From the NCBI RefSeq assembly GCF_000014965.1, contig NC_008554.1:2406001-2470000 (forward strand): a stretch of DNA of 64,000 bases, read 5' to 3'. Position numbers and translations under genes: made by a program. This DNA comes from Syntrophobacter fumaroxidans MPOB. GTDB taxonomy: Bacteria; Desulfobacterota; Syntrophobacteria; Syntrophobacterales; Syntrophobacteraceae. Of the stretch, positions 43,966-52,973 are shown one piece after another. The notes below the pieces were generated by a model. That model saw only the letters and a program-made list of their open reading frames with translations. It made no database searches and was not told the DNA's origin. Position 1 is the first letter of the stretch. Each line of letters starts with the position of its first letter.

Positions 43966-44631
43966 TTACATAGGTTTAACTAAGACATAGAAGGTAAACA
44001 GAGTAATCGCCCCAATCGTTATGAAAACCAGTGTGACTTTGTTCTCAAGACTGTGGAAGAATGAGCGGTTGGCTCGTTTGATGTAGCCCCACTTCACTCC
44101 GATCCGGTAGATGCCGATACCCACATGGAGCTCGATCATCGGCAGCAAAACCATGTAGAAGAGCAACCACCAACCGGTCTGGATGCGAGCCCCGCTCCTT
44201 GCGGCGGTAATGGGGAGATTCGTCAGCACCACCCACATGTGGATGGAGCCCATGACAAGAATGATGAAGGCCGTCGCCGCCTGGACCATCCACAACCACG
44301 TGTCCAGATGGTTCATGCGCTTGCTGTGAGCCCAGATGGCCTTCTGTTCACGGGCCTGGAACGGGAGTTTGCGCGAGGCAAGCACAAAATGGGCGAGCAT
44401 GGTGAGAAAAATCATCGGACCGCCAAGCTGTGCCATGTAGGTGGCTTCGAAGAAGTGGGCGATCCAGTTCATTACCCGCCCCCCCCCGAAGTCGAGGTTG
44501 ACGCTGGCTACCAGGATCATATGCATCCACATGAACAAGACCAGCAAGACCCCGGTCAGCATTTGGAAAAAATCCAAATAGGCATCGGTTCGTACAGGTT
44601 CCACTCGAGCTGCTAAAGTTTGGTCAGACAT
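43966..44631 (-). CDS. frdC: Diheme cytochrome b subunit of fumarate reductase
   Basis: 221 aa with five hydrophobic helices. Candidate heme ligands are His37, His81, His131 and His169; their spacings (44, 50, 38) nearly equal those of Wolinella succinogenes FrdC His44, 93, 143, 182. Glu167, two residues before His169, matches the essential Glu180 of the Wolinella E-pathway. The protein anchors FrdAB and exchanges electrons with menaquinone in the inner membrane. First gene of the operon with AGGAG some 20 bp and GAGGG 7 bp before the ATG. Confidence 0.93.
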   Translation of the reverse strand: MSDQTLAARVEPVRTDAYLDFFQMLTGVLLVLFMWMHMILVASVNLDFGGGRVMNWIAHFFEATYMAQLGGPMIFLTMLAHFVLASRKLPFQAREQKAIWAHSKRMNHLDTWLWMVQAATAFIILVMGSIHMWVVLTNLPITAARSGARIQTGWWLLFYMVLLPMIELHVGIGIYRIGVKWGYIKRANRSFFHSLENKVTLVFITIGAITLFTFYVLVKPM

Positions 44632-45146
44632 TGTTTTCCCTCTAATCTCCTAAATGGCTGTTAAGAAATTGGGTCAGAAAGAAACGTGGGTTCGCGCGTA
44701 CGCCCAGAAAAAAATAGAACGCCGAAAAAGTCAAGTACTTTTTATCACAACTTTGAACCGGTCTTATGCAAGATGTTGAAAAATTTTGGGGAATAATTCC
44801 GAGGATTTTTGAGGCTTGTCCGCGGCGTGATTCGGATATATCCGAGCCTAACAATCACCAAATAAGGATTCGCCATCTTGGCATTACATCCTGTAAATAC
44901 AATTAAATTTTTCATCAGATTTTCGGACTTTCTACTGTCTCTTTCAACTACTCGAAATTTATGAGTTTAAATCATGCCCCACCCTGCCGGTCGGCCTGAA
45001 TTTGGCGGAAGAACCGTTCTCTTGTGATAATTGTCATTAGCGATTCCAGCCCTCCGCCGCGTACTCGACCTCGACGTTCAGCAAATCCCGGTTCCTCCGC
45101 TTCCGATGACGTCCGTTCCATACCGCGCCCGACCGCCTTCGACGCG
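44632..45146. other. Upstream region of the fumarate reductase operon
   Basis: 515 bp, clearly AT-richer than its neighbours. It contains TTGACT (minus strand, 44729-44734) without a clear -10, a perfect 14-bp palindrome TCGGATATATCCGA (44832-44845) and a degenerate TTGTGA-N6-TCATTA site (45022-45039). Probably the control region of frdCAB. No gene seen. Confidence 0.45.
44832..44845. promoter_or_regulatory. Perfect palindrome upstream of frd
   Basis: TCGGATATATCCGA, fully self-complementary, about 200 bp before the frdC start in AT-rich DNA. It could be an operator; no known consensus recognised. Confidence 0.35.
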
Positions 45147-46094
45147 TCACGTATCGAGGTCTCCCCTTCGCGCCCGGATCAGCGCGGCAGTGTTGTCGTC
45201 GTACTCCTTCCTCATCTGCAGCAGCAGGATGGACACGATCACCAGGACACCTCCCGCGATCTGCAGCGGCTGCAACCGCTCGTCCAGGAAAAAGAAGGAG
45301 ACGAAGCCGGCGGCAATGGGCTCCAGGGTCGCCGTGACGCTGGCCCGGGTGGCCCGTATCAGGCTGATTCCCTTGGAATAGAGGCCGAAGGGAATCGCCG
45401 TCCCGAAGACCCCGATATAGAGAATCCATGCCCACTCGACGGAGGAGTACGTGTACCGGAACGCGCTCAATGGCGGCAACACGATGTTCCAGCACACGCC
45501 GGCAAACAGCAGGGCGTAGAACAGCACGGTCCAGGGATCGTAGCGCCTCATGCCGTGTTCCCCGTGCACCGCGTACCAGGCGTAAGAGATCGCCGAGATG
45601 ATCCCGACCACGATCCCTTTCCAGTTCATGGCCAGGAGGTCGAAATTGTAGGCGCCCACCGCCAGGTAACAGCCGGCCAGCGACCCTCCCAACGCGGCCA
45701 GGGTCGGCCGCGTCAGCCGTTCCCCGGCAAACACCACCGAATAGATGGCGATGAAGGCCGGCGCGAGATATTCCAGCAGAATGGCCACGGCCACGTTGAT
45801 CTTGCTGATGGCATAGAAATAGGTGAACTGCAGGGTGGCCATGCCGACGGCGCCCAGAATGAAAAAGTAGAGGATGTCCCGGCGGGCGATCCGCAGCCGT
45901 TCCCTGTGCGAAAGAAGGAACCAGGCGAAAAGGAGGCCCGACGCCAGGGTGACGCGCAGCTGCACGAGCTCCATGGGGGTAACCCCCCTCTGAAACAGGA
46001 ACTTGCCCGAAACACCGGAAACCGCCCAAAGCAGGGCGGCTGCGATGACGTAGAGGTACCCCCTCCTGGGTATGACGGCTGCTCCCTGGTCCAT
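45147..46094 (-). CDS. EamA/DMT family transporter
   Basis: 315 aa with ten hydrophobic helices in two homologous halves (first GYLYVIAAALLWAVSGVSGKF, about 12-32 in part; second from GIVVGIISAISYAWYAV). Typical EamA signatures are EYLAPAFIAIYSVVFAGERLT near the end of half 1 and TLEPIAAGFVSFFFLDERL near the end of half 2. Members export or import small metabolites (amino acids, sugar phosphates, nucleobases). It lies 66 bp downstream of an amidohydrolase gene in the same direction; the two could form a small operon, but this does not reveal the substrate. Confidence 0.88.
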   Translation of the reverse strand: MDQGAAVIPRRGYLYVIAAALLWAVSGVSGKFLFQRGVTPMELVQLRVTLASGLLFAWFLLSHRERLRIARRDILYFFILGAVGMATLQFTYFYAISKINVAVAILLEYLAPAFIAIYSVVFAGERLTRPTLAALGGSLAGCYLAVGAYNFDLLAMNWKGIVVGIISAISYAWYAVHGEHGMRRYDPWTVLFYALLFAGVCWNIVLPPLSAFRYTYSSVEWAWILYIGVFGTAIPFGLYSKGISLIRATRASVTATLEPIAAGFVSFFFLDERLQPLQIAGGVLVIVSILLLQMRKEYDDNTAALIRARRGDLDT

Positions 46095-46160
46095 GATCCC
46101 GCTCTTCCGTTGCCTCGTTGCATCCCTTACACGGGCAAAACAATCCCCCTCACGAGACGA

Positions 46161-46931
46161 TCATCCGACCCGCCCTCCTCCACCGCCCAGCAAACGCCTC
46201 ACATTGCCGCCGACGAGCGCCTCCTTTTCAGCGTCCGCCAACCGCAGTCTCATGATTTTCCCGAGCTCATGGCGAGGATCGCCGAACGGGAAATCCGAGC
46301 CGAACATGATACGTTCCGAACCGTACCGATCCACATAGTCGGTGATCACTTCACCCGGCACGAGGGACGTGTCCGTGTAGATGTCCGGGTGTCCCCATAT
46401 GTCCTGCCGCCTGAATCTCTCGTATCCGCCGTTCAGCAGTCCGCAGTGGGGAATGACGACCCTGATGCCGGATGCGAGCGTGTCGATGAACATCGTCGTC
46501 TTGTGCCACTCTTCCTCGAGGACGACCGGCATGTTGCGCCGTCTTATCTCCGAGAGCACCGCCAGGCACCGCGGATCGTCGTAATGGTATTCCGGCTCAT
46601 CCGAGTGACGATGCCATTTGATCCCTCTGTGCAAGGGGGTGATGTTGTCCACGGCGAAATCATTCCAGACGAAATAGAACGGAATGACCTCGAAAGGCGT
46701 CTCCAGCTCGATCAGGTAGCGATTCGCCGCATCCCGCCTGCGGCGCCAGTGGTCATTGTCCTCGAACGAATAATCATAGCGGTCGTAGATCTCGTAAACC
46801 GGGGGAAACATGACCGCTCCGACTATGCCGCTGCCCCGGCTGTGTTCCAGGTAATCCTCCAACGCCTGGGGAGGGCTTCTGTCCTGTCGCCCGCAATGGG
46901 CGTGCGCGTCGATGATGTCTGAGGGCTGCAT
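46161..46931 (-). CDS. Amidohydrolase-2 family metal-dependent hydrolase
   Basis: 256 aa from ATG 46931 (MQPSDIIDAHAHCG), which has GGAG at 6 nt; the frame continues upstream but without ribosome site. DAHAHCG (about 8-14) is the first metal motif, HCGLLNGGYERF (about 168) and the terminal GSDFPFGDPRHELG (about 215-228) supply the others. The family includes decarboxylases and lactone hydrolases of the TIM-barrel type; the exact reaction is unknown. It precedes an EamA transporter gene by 66 bp. Cytosolic. Confidence 0.82.
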   Translation of the reverse strand: MQPSDIIDAHAHCGRQDRSPPQALEDYLEHSRGSGIVGAVMFPPVYEIYDRYDYSFEDNDHWRRRRDAANRYLIELETPFEVIPFYFVWNDFAVDNITPLHRGIKWHRHSDEPEYHYDDPRCLAVLSEIRRRNMPVVLEEEWHKTTMFIDTLASGIRVVIPHCGLLNGGYERFRRQDIWGHPDIYTDTSLVPGEVITDYVDRYGSERIMFGSDFPFGDPRHELGKIMRLRLADAEKEALVGGNVRRLLGGGGGRVG

Positions 46932-47240
46932 CTCCGGGCTCCGTATTACGCGGTTCATTGGCGCAGAAAAGATCACTGCGGTACGTGTCCGCACCATGAC
47001 ATCTTATCGAAGGTCGCCGCCGTCCACAAGCGCGCTCGTCCGCGGGTGCGAAGATAATGGGGCATCCGCCGGGATGGATTGTGGACCCGACCCCGTCCGG
47101 CCCCCCCGGGGGGAGATAAGGGTCAAGGTTGCATATCGCATCGAATCCGTATAGAGTGGCGGACCGAGGGTGAGCAGTGGCTTACCGGCTCATCTCGAGG
47201 CATTGTTTCAGGCATGTGATATGAAGGAGGGAAAACTCGA
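46932..47240. other. Intergenic region before the small lipoprotein gene
   Basis: 309 bp; a C7/G6 palindromic tract at about 47098-47112 and a strong AAGGAGG ribosome site at 47223-47229. Nothing else recognised. Confidence 0.35.
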
Positions 47241-47465
47241 ATGAAGCTGACCGGAATCGTGCTCGTTTTTGTGTTGGCGGCCTTCCTTACGGGTTGTGCT
47301 GGGATGACCGCCACGCAGCAGAGGATGCTGAGCGGCGGGGCCATCGGCACGGCGGCCGGCCTCGGCACGGCCGCGATCGTGGGAGCGCCGCTCGCGGTTG
47401 GAGCGGCAGCGGGCGCCGCGGCCGGAGTCGTCGGCGGCTACGTTGTGGACGAAATCGAACGATAG
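47241..47465 (+). CDS. Small glycine-zipper lipoprotein
   Basis: 74 aa; AAGGAGG lies about 11 nt before the ATG. The first 18 residues form a lipoprotein signal peptide ending in the lipobox LTGC (Cys19). The mature part is mostly Gly/Ala (GGAIGTAAGLGTAAIVGAPL, then AAGAAAGVVGGYVVDEIER), the spaced glycines of glycine-zipper outer-membrane-associated lipoproteins such as the SlyB/OmpA-like Gly-zipper group. Likely anchored in the outer membrane or periplasmic face of the inner membrane. It is convergent with the acetyltransferase gene. Function unknown; such proteins often respond to envelope stress. Confidence 0.8.
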   Translation: MKLTGIVLVFVLAAFLTGCAGMTATQQRMLSGGAIGTAAGLGTAAIVGAPLAVGAAAGAAAGVVGGYVVDEIER

Positions 47466-47641
47466 GTGAATACGCTCCGTCCGGCTCGCCGTCTTCCCAT
47501 CGCGACGCCGGACGGAGTCGATCCGCCCCGCTGCACATCCTCCTGGAACGAACCCGCCGCGCGGCCGCACGTGCATTTCACGGCCGGCCCGGGGGCAGGT
47601 GAGTTCCCGTCGGTCCGCGCCGGGGAATATCCGACAGGAAA

Positions 47642-48136
47642 TCATTTCAAGCATTTCTCCATCCAGAGGACGTCGAACTCCACCCCGAATTTCGAACCGA
47701 CCCTATAGAATCTTCCCCACTCCTGAAAACCATTCTTCAGGTGGAAGCTGATGCTCGCATCGTTCAATGAGGATATGTTGGCCATCAGGGACCGTATCCC
47801 CCTATGCAGAGCCTGATCGCAGAACAGGCGCAGCATGCCGGTGCCAAGTCCCTTTCCCGTATGGGAAGGCAATATGAAATAGGTCACCTCGGCGGTATGC
47901 TTGAAGGATTCGTCCGAATCATACGGCCGCATGAAGCCGAAGCCGACGATCCCGGCCGTTTCGCTGGTGACAGCGACCGCGGGGTAATCCCGGGGTTCCA
48001 CGTAGAGGTAATCGAAGAAGTCGTACTCGACGGGTCTTTCGGGATAGGCGGCGTAGCTGTTCACGACGAAGTGGTTGAAGATGTCGATGACCGCCTCGCG
48101 GTGTTTCCGTGTAATGGGTTCGAAAGCGTATTCCAT
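47642..48136 (-). CDS. GNAT family N-acetyltransferase (phosphinothricin-type)
   Basis: 164 aa from ATG 48136, with GGGGGAGG some 8 nt upstream. The acetyl-CoA motif is visible as VTYFILPSHTGKGLGTGML (about 86-104), where R/QXXGXG/A appears as HTGKGLG. NSYAAYPERPVEYDFFDY at the N-terminus resembles the phosphinothricin/methionine-sulfone acetyltransferases. It would acetylate a small amine with acetyl-CoA in the cytosol. No neighbour explains the substrate. Confidence 0.85.
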   Translation of the reverse strand: MEYAFEPITRKHREAVIDIFNHFVVNSYAAYPERPVEYDFFDYLYVEPRDYPAVAVTSETAGIVGFGFMRPYDSDESFKHTAEVTYFILPSHTGKGLGTGMLRLFCDQALHRGIRSLMANISSLNDASISFHLKNGFQEWGRFYRVGSKFGVEFDVLWMEKCLK

Positions 48137-48329
48137 GAGAGGCCTCCCCCCTTCACAAGGGTCGGGAAGGGAAAGGACTTCCGTGTCGTTGCCCCGGCAC
48201 ACGGATGCAAGACTAGCAGATTCGCCTCGAGGTTCCTAATAAAATCAAACGGATGGTTCATCGGTTCGCCGTGCCGCCCCGAACCGACCCTGCGGCACCG
48301 GAGTGACCCGCCGCATCTTCACCGGGAAC

Positions 48330-48366
48330 TGCAGGCGCGCAATCCCGGAAGGATTGCGCGCCTGCA
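48330..48366 (-). terminator. Strong hairpin downstream of htrA
   Basis: A perfect 16-bp stem (TGCAGGCGCGCAATCC pairing with its complement) around loop CGGAA, 28 bp after the HtrA stop. There is no U-tract, so it could be a terminator, an mRNA stabiliser, or a repeat. Confidence 0.5.
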
Positions 48367-48393
48367 GGCACGCGACGACGGCCCGGTCGAGGT

Positions 48394-49881
48394 TCAGCCC
48401 TTCAGCACGACGTACCTCGTCCCCCGACTGCTCTGCACGAGGAGAACCAGGGCACCCCGCTCGCCCGCCCCGGCAATCCTTTCTTTGAGCTCGCTCGCCG
48501 ATGTTACGGGCTGACGATTGACCTCCAGGATGACATCCCCCTGCCGCAGGGCGGCCCGATCCGCCGGGCTTCCCGGGAGAACGCCGGCCACGAGTGCCCC
48601 GCGCTCCGACTCGAGGCCGAGCTCTTCCGCAACCCGGGGAGGCACATCCCGGAGCTGGAGGCCCCATTTGCCGTGAGCCTGTTTCGAAAATTCCTCCTTC
48701 GCCCCTTCCTCGGATTCCTGTTTTCCGATCTTGACGTCCAGCCGCCGCTCGACGCCCTCCCGCATGATCGTCACCGCGGATTCCCTGCCCACCGGGGCCG
48801 CGGCGACCATGAACGAGAGATCGTGACTGTCTTTGACGTCCTTGCCTCCAAAGGCGAGGATCACGTCCCCGCGCCGGATCCCGGCCCTGTCGGCGGGACC
48901 GCCTTCAACGACGTCCGCCACCAGCGCTCCCTTCCCGTCACCCAGCCCCATTGCCGAGGCAAGATCGGGCGTGATCGACTGGATGCTGACTCCCAGGTAC
49001 CCCCGAGTCACTTCGCCTTTGGTTTCCAGCTGAGGAATCAGCGGCTTGGCCGTGTTGACGGGAATGGCGAATCCGATTCCCTGGGCGTTCGGGATGATGG
49101 CGGTGTTGATCCCCACGACTTCGCCCTTCATATTGAAAAGCGGTCCTCCCGAATTGCCCGGGTTGATCGAGGCATCGGTCTGGATGAAGTCGTCATAGGG
49201 GCCCGCCCCAATGACGCGGCCTTTGGCGCTGACGATCCCGGAAGTGACCGTTTCACTGAGACCGAACGGGTTGCCGATGGCCATCACCCAATCCCCGACC
49301 TTGAGTTGGTCGGAATCGCCCAGGCTGGCGGCAGGCAGGCTTTTGCCCGCTTCAATTTTGAGAAGCGCGAGGTCGGTCTTGGCATCCCGCCCGACGATTC
49401 GCGCTTTGTGTTCCTGCTTGTCGGAAAGCGTCACGGTCACTTCCCTGGCGCCTTCAACCACGTGATTGTTGGTCAGGACATACCCGTCGCCGCGGATGAT
49501 CACTCCCGAACCTGCGCCCTGCGCCGGGACATTCGGAAATCCCCGCCGGTCGCCGAAAAAATGCCTGAAAAAGTCTCCGAACGGCTGCTCCGGTCCTTCA
49601 AAATCGGGGAACTCCGCCCGTTCGATTTTGGTCACCCTGACGTTGACCACCACGGGCGTGAGTTTTGCCGCCAGCGTGGCGAACGGGCTGGTTGGGGTTA
49701 CTCCTGGCTGATCCCCTTCAGCGGGCGCTGCCTGGGCCGCATCCGGCACCGCGAGAAGTCTACCGGGATTCAATCCCGATGAAGCCGCCAAACCGCCCAC
49801 AAAGAAGGCCGCGACCACCATCGTCGTCACCTTCGCTTTCAAATGCCGGCCCTGGAGAAAGGGCCTCAATTCGTTCGACAT
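48394..49881 (-). CDS. degP: HtrA/DegP-type periplasmic serine protease with two PDZ domains
   Basis: 495 aa from ATG 49881 with AAGGAGG upstream; the longer frame to 50028 is rejected. A signal anchor (VTTMVVAAFFVGGLAASSGL, about 18-37) leads into the trypsin-like domain: His in VLTNNHVVEGA, Asp in DAKTDLALLKI, Ser in INPGNSGGPLFNM. Two PDZ domains follow (about 290-380 and 400-490, e.g. GVSIQSITPDLASAMGL and RGALVAGVLPGSPADRAALR). It degrades or refolds damaged periplasmic proteins. It lies downstream of a two-component system in the same direction, 230 bp after the kinase gene, and is probably its target. Confidence 0.92.
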   Translation of the reverse strand: MSNELRPFLQGRHLKAKVTTMVVAAFFVGGLAASSGLNPGRLLAVPDAAQAAPAEGDQPGVTPTSPFATLAAKLTPVVVNVRVTKIERAEFPDFEGPEQPFGDFFRHFFGDRRGFPNVPAQGAGSGVIIRGDGYVLTNNHVVEGAREVTVTLSDKQEHKARIVGRDAKTDLALLKIEAGKSLPAASLGDSDQLKVGDWVMAIGNPFGLSETVTSGIVSAKGRVIGAGPYDDFIQTDASINPGNSGGPLFNMKGEVVGINTAIIPNAQGIGFAIPVNTAKPLIPQLETKGEVTRGYLGVSIQSITPDLASAMGLGDGKGALVADVVEGGPADRAGIRRGDVILAFGGKDVKDSHDLSFMVAAAPVGRESAVTIMREGVERRLDVKIGKQESEEGAKEEFSKQAHGKWGLQLRDVPPRVAEELGLESERGALVAGVLPGSPADRAALRQGDVILEVNRQPVTSASELKERIAGAGERGALVLLVQSSRGTRYVVLKG

Positions 49882-50111
49882 CGCCTGTTCCTCCTTTCCC
49901 GAGAATGGAAACCCTTGTGAATCGCGCGCACGGAGATGCCTCACCGTACCGGTTTTCGAACCGGTCTCGACCGGCTTGCGAATCACACGCCCCGGGAAGC
50001 CTCCCTCCATGCTCTCGAGAAGGAACATAAGCGGGCGGAATTAAGAAAAGATTAGACGTGGATTAGAAGTCTCTAATGTCGACAGGAAATCGCTCGGCGA
50101 GAAAGCCGCGC

Positions 50112-51521
50112 TCAGGAGGGCGCTTCGGGACTCATGGGAATGTACACGCTGAAGGTGCTTCCCTTCCCGGGAAAGCTTCGAACCTGGATCCGCCCTCCGT
50201 GCGCCGTCGCGATGGAGCGGGCAATGCTCAGCCCGAGCCCCGCTCCGCGCTCCGTGCCGGGAGCGGTCATGGGAACCCGTTGAAACGGCAGGAAGATCTT
50301 CTCCAAATCCTCGGCGGCAATGCCCGGACCGGAATCGGAAACGTCCACGACGGCGGTTCCATCGGCGGATCGAACGGAAAGCCGCACGACGCCTCCCGGC
50401 CGGGTGTACTTGATGGCGTTGTCGACGAGATTGAACAGCAGCCGCCTCAGCCTTTCACGGTCTCCAGGGACCACGACCGGTTCGGCAAGCTCGCTGTCGA
50501 ATCGGATGGATCGTGAGTCCGCCAATACCTTGAGCCGCCAGTAGACTTCTTCGGCAAGCTGCTCCAGGTCCACCGGCCGGCGGTCCATGCGCAGGACGCC
50601 GGCTTCGGCCCTGGCAAGCAGCAAAAGTCCTTCCACCAGGTGGGCGATCCGGTCGATCTCCTCGAGCGCACTCTTCAGAACGGCCTGGTATTCTTCCGGG
50701 GTTCTGGGCGAGCGAAGCGCGACTTCCAGTTCCCCCTTGAGTATGGTGAGGGGCGTCTGCAGCTCGTGAGACGCGTCCGCGCTGAAACGCCTGACCTGTG
50801 TGAACGCCGTATCCAGGCGCCCCAGCATTTCGTTCAGAGTCGACGCCAGCCGGTCCAGTTCATCGCCGGCGCCGGTTCCGCCGATGCGTTCGGCAAGATG
50901 TTCGGCACTGATACGCCGGGCAGCCTCCGCCATCCGGTCCACGGGCCGCAACGCCCGTCGCGCCAGCAGCAGCCCGCCCGTCGCGGCAAGCACCAGGCCG
51001 ACGGGGAAAAGCACGGCCATGATGAGCAGAAACCGCGTGCGCGTCTCGAGGACACTCTTGAGAGACATCCCCACCTGGACCAGGTTGACCATCCGCCCTC
51101 CCTCCATGACCGGCATGGTGAGGACGCGCACCGGGTGTTCCTCGGAACCCGGCACCGTTTCGTAGGTGGAGATTCCATTGGCGGCGTTGTTCAGGGCCTC
51201 GCCGCTGAGCGGCAGCCTTCCCGAATGCGGCGCGGGCTGGCGCGGGTCTCGGTGTCCCAGGGGATCGAAGAGCTGGAAGTACCGGTTCCACGGTGAAAAC
51301 CCGAAAAAGCGGCGAAAGGCCTCGTCCACTTCGGCGGGAACAAAGGCGGACGGACCGTGCGCGCGTTCGGTCAGAGACCGTGCAACGCCGTTGAGCGCCG
51401 CATCCACTTCGTGGGACAGGCTGTAGGAAAGGAGAGCGTATGCGGTCCCCCCGAGCAGGACGAGGGTCACGGTCAGGAGGCTCGTGTACCAAAGGGTGAG
51501 GCGCGCCCGGATGGATTTCAT
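50112..51521 (-). CDS. Sensor histidine kinase (two-helix, HAMP, HisKA, HATPase)
   Basis: 469 aa. Two membrane helices (about 11-31 and 165-187) bracket a periplasmic sensor of about 130 residues; HAMP begins at RRALRPVDRM. The H-box is FSADASHELQTPLTILKGE (His about 250), N-box NLVDNAIKYTRP, and G-boxes SDSGPGIAAEDLEKIF and GAGLGLSIARSIA. All catalytic motifs are intact. It starts 10 bp after the response regulator stop. It resembles the CusS/MprB envelope-sensing kinases. Signal unknown, but the adjacent HtrA suggests envelope stress. Confidence 0.93.
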   Translation of the reverse strand: MKSIRARLTLWYTSLLTVTLVLLGGTAYALLSYSLSHEVDAALNGVARSLTERAHGPSAFVPAEVDEAFRRFFGFSPWNRYFQLFDPLGHRDPRQPAPHSGRLPLSGEALNNAANGISTYETVPGSEEHPVRVLTMPVMEGGRMVNLVQVGMSLKSVLETRTRFLLIMAVLFPVGLVLAATGGLLLARRALRPVDRMAEAARRISAEHLAERIGGTGAGDELDRLASTLNEMLGRLDTAFTQVRRFSADASHELQTPLTILKGELEVALRSPRTPEEYQAVLKSALEEIDRIAHLVEGLLLLARAEAGVLRMDRRPVDLEQLAEEVYWRLKVLADSRSIRFDSELAEPVVVPGDRERLRRLLFNLVDNAIKYTRPGGVVRLSVRSADGTAVVDVSDSGPGIAAEDLEKIFLPFQRVPMTAPGTERGAGLGLSIARSIATAHGGRIQVRSFPGKGSTFSVYIPMSPEAPS

Positions 51522-51531
51522 GTCTGCGGAT

Positions 51532-52203
51532 TCACTCCGTCTTCAGCATGTAGCCGACCCCGCGAACGGTATGGATGAGCTTCGGTTCGCGGTCGGAATC
51601 GATCTTGCGGCGAAGATAATTCACGTAAACGTCGATGACATTCGTCATCGAGTCGAAATCATAATCCCAGACGTGTTCGGCAATCATGGTCCTGGTCAGG
51701 ACCCGGTCCGGATTGCGCATGAAATAGTCGAGAAGCGCGAACTCCTTGGCCGTGAGCTCGATCTTTTCCGAACCTCTCGACACTGTGTGCCTGACCGGAT
51801 CGAGCGTCAGGTCGGCTACCCGGAGCTCGGTCTGACTGCTTTCCGCCCGGCGCCTCAACAGGGCGCGCACCCGCGCGACCAGTTCGCGGAAAGAGAAGGG
51901 CTTGGTCAGGTAGTCGTCGGCGCCAGCATCCAGACCGAGGACCTTGTCTTCGATGGTCGCCCTCACGGTGAGCAGCAGGACAGGCGTCGAAATCCGTTTT
52001 GCGCGCAGCGACCGGAGCAGTTCCATTCCGCTCAGGCGCGGAAGCTGGATGTCCAGGATGATCAGATCGTGCACCCGGTCCATGGCCATCTGGAGGCCAA
52101 CCTCGCCGTCCAGGGCCACGTCCACCGCATAACCCTCTTCTTCCAGCCCTTTACGGATAAAGCTCGCGACTTTCTTCTCGTCTTCCACCACCAGGAGCCG
52201 CAT
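51532..52203 (-). CDS. OmpR/PhoB-family response regulator
   Basis: 223 aa. The receiver domain has the acidic pair VVEDE (about 5-9), phospho-Asp in LIILDIQLPRLSG (about 51), Thr near LLLTVRA and Lys in DYLTKPFSF (about 103). The C-terminal winged helix has the recognition segment LTAKEFALLDYFMRNPDRVL, and ends VHTVRGVGYML-like (IHTVRGVGYMLKTE). It binds DNA as a dimer when phosphorylated by the following kinase. First gene of the regulator-kinase-(htrA) set. Confidence 0.95.
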   Translation of the reverse strand: MRLLVVEDEKKVASFIRKGLEEEGYAVDVALDGEVGLQMAMDRVHDLIILDIQLPRLSGMELLRSLRAKRISTPVLLLTVRATIEDKVLGLDAGADDYLTKPFSFRELVARVRALLRRRAESSQTELRVADLTLDPVRHTVSRGSEKIELTAKEFALLDYFMRNPDRVLTRTMIAEHVWDYDFDSMTNVIDVYVNYLRRKIDSDREPKLIHTVRGVGYMLKTE

Positions 52204-52973
52204 TCGTCACTCCGTGCCCACGAAAAGCAGTCCACCGGTCAATCCGCTAATTTTTTTATTTTACCCTGTCCGGCGGCAACATGCAAAAGCCGCCTCACCG
52301 AAACGGCACAACCGCCGCACACCCGAGCTTCACGTCCAGGGAAAGCCTCGCATCGCCGACGCTCGGCCGGCAGGCTCCTTCGAACGGAACGCCGGCACCG
52401 GTTGATTCGAAGGCGGTTGTTCCCGATGGAGATGACGACGCACGGCGTTGAATCCGTCCGTGTCCGTCAGAGCCGGATATGCCCGGGATGCAAACCCCCG
52501 TCATCGTCATCATTGCATCGGCGGACGGGATGGAATAATAAAATGAAGCGGACCGTGCCGCCCGCCGATACAGGAGAAGAGCCGTCGACACCCCGGGAAC
52601 GAGCGGTCTCGGGAACGTATTATCCCAGGACATGGAGGAGGTTTGGCGGCGGCTGGTGTTCGCGCCCCTTCGACGCCGCATTTTCAAGGGATTGGGAGAA
52701 GCGGGTTCTCATGCCGATTCGCTTTGGAAATCGCGGAAAGAGGGATCCGCGATGGGCAAGGGGCAGGGCAACCCCAACCCTTATGCTCGACTCAAGAGTT
52801 GACCAGGAACACAGTTGCTACCGCACGATCCGCGCAATTGCAGGGCAGGGCATTGTGCCCCCCGTTCGATGTTGCCGTCTTGAACGCAAGCCGGTAGCAG
52901 ACGCAAAGTGACCTTCCATGACAACGTATCGACCAGGGACACAGGGGAGATTCCCCAAAAGGAGGGATGGTGT
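52204..52973. other. 770-bp region with a truncated repeat element
   Basis: No supported gene. The right part (52808-52889) is a copy of the right end of element B: both carry AACACAGTTGCTAC and end in TCTTGAACGCAA. The strong GGAGG site of the next gene is at 52961-52966. Confidence 0.5.
52808..52889. repeat. Partial copy of element B right end
   Basis: Starts with AACACAGTTGCTAC (identical at 53963-53976), contains a GC hairpin (GGGCAGGGCATTGTGCCCCCC) listed here by position 52841-52862, and ends TCTTGAACGCAA (52878-52889), the same end as element B at 54041-54052. No left inverted end found. Confidence 0.55.
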
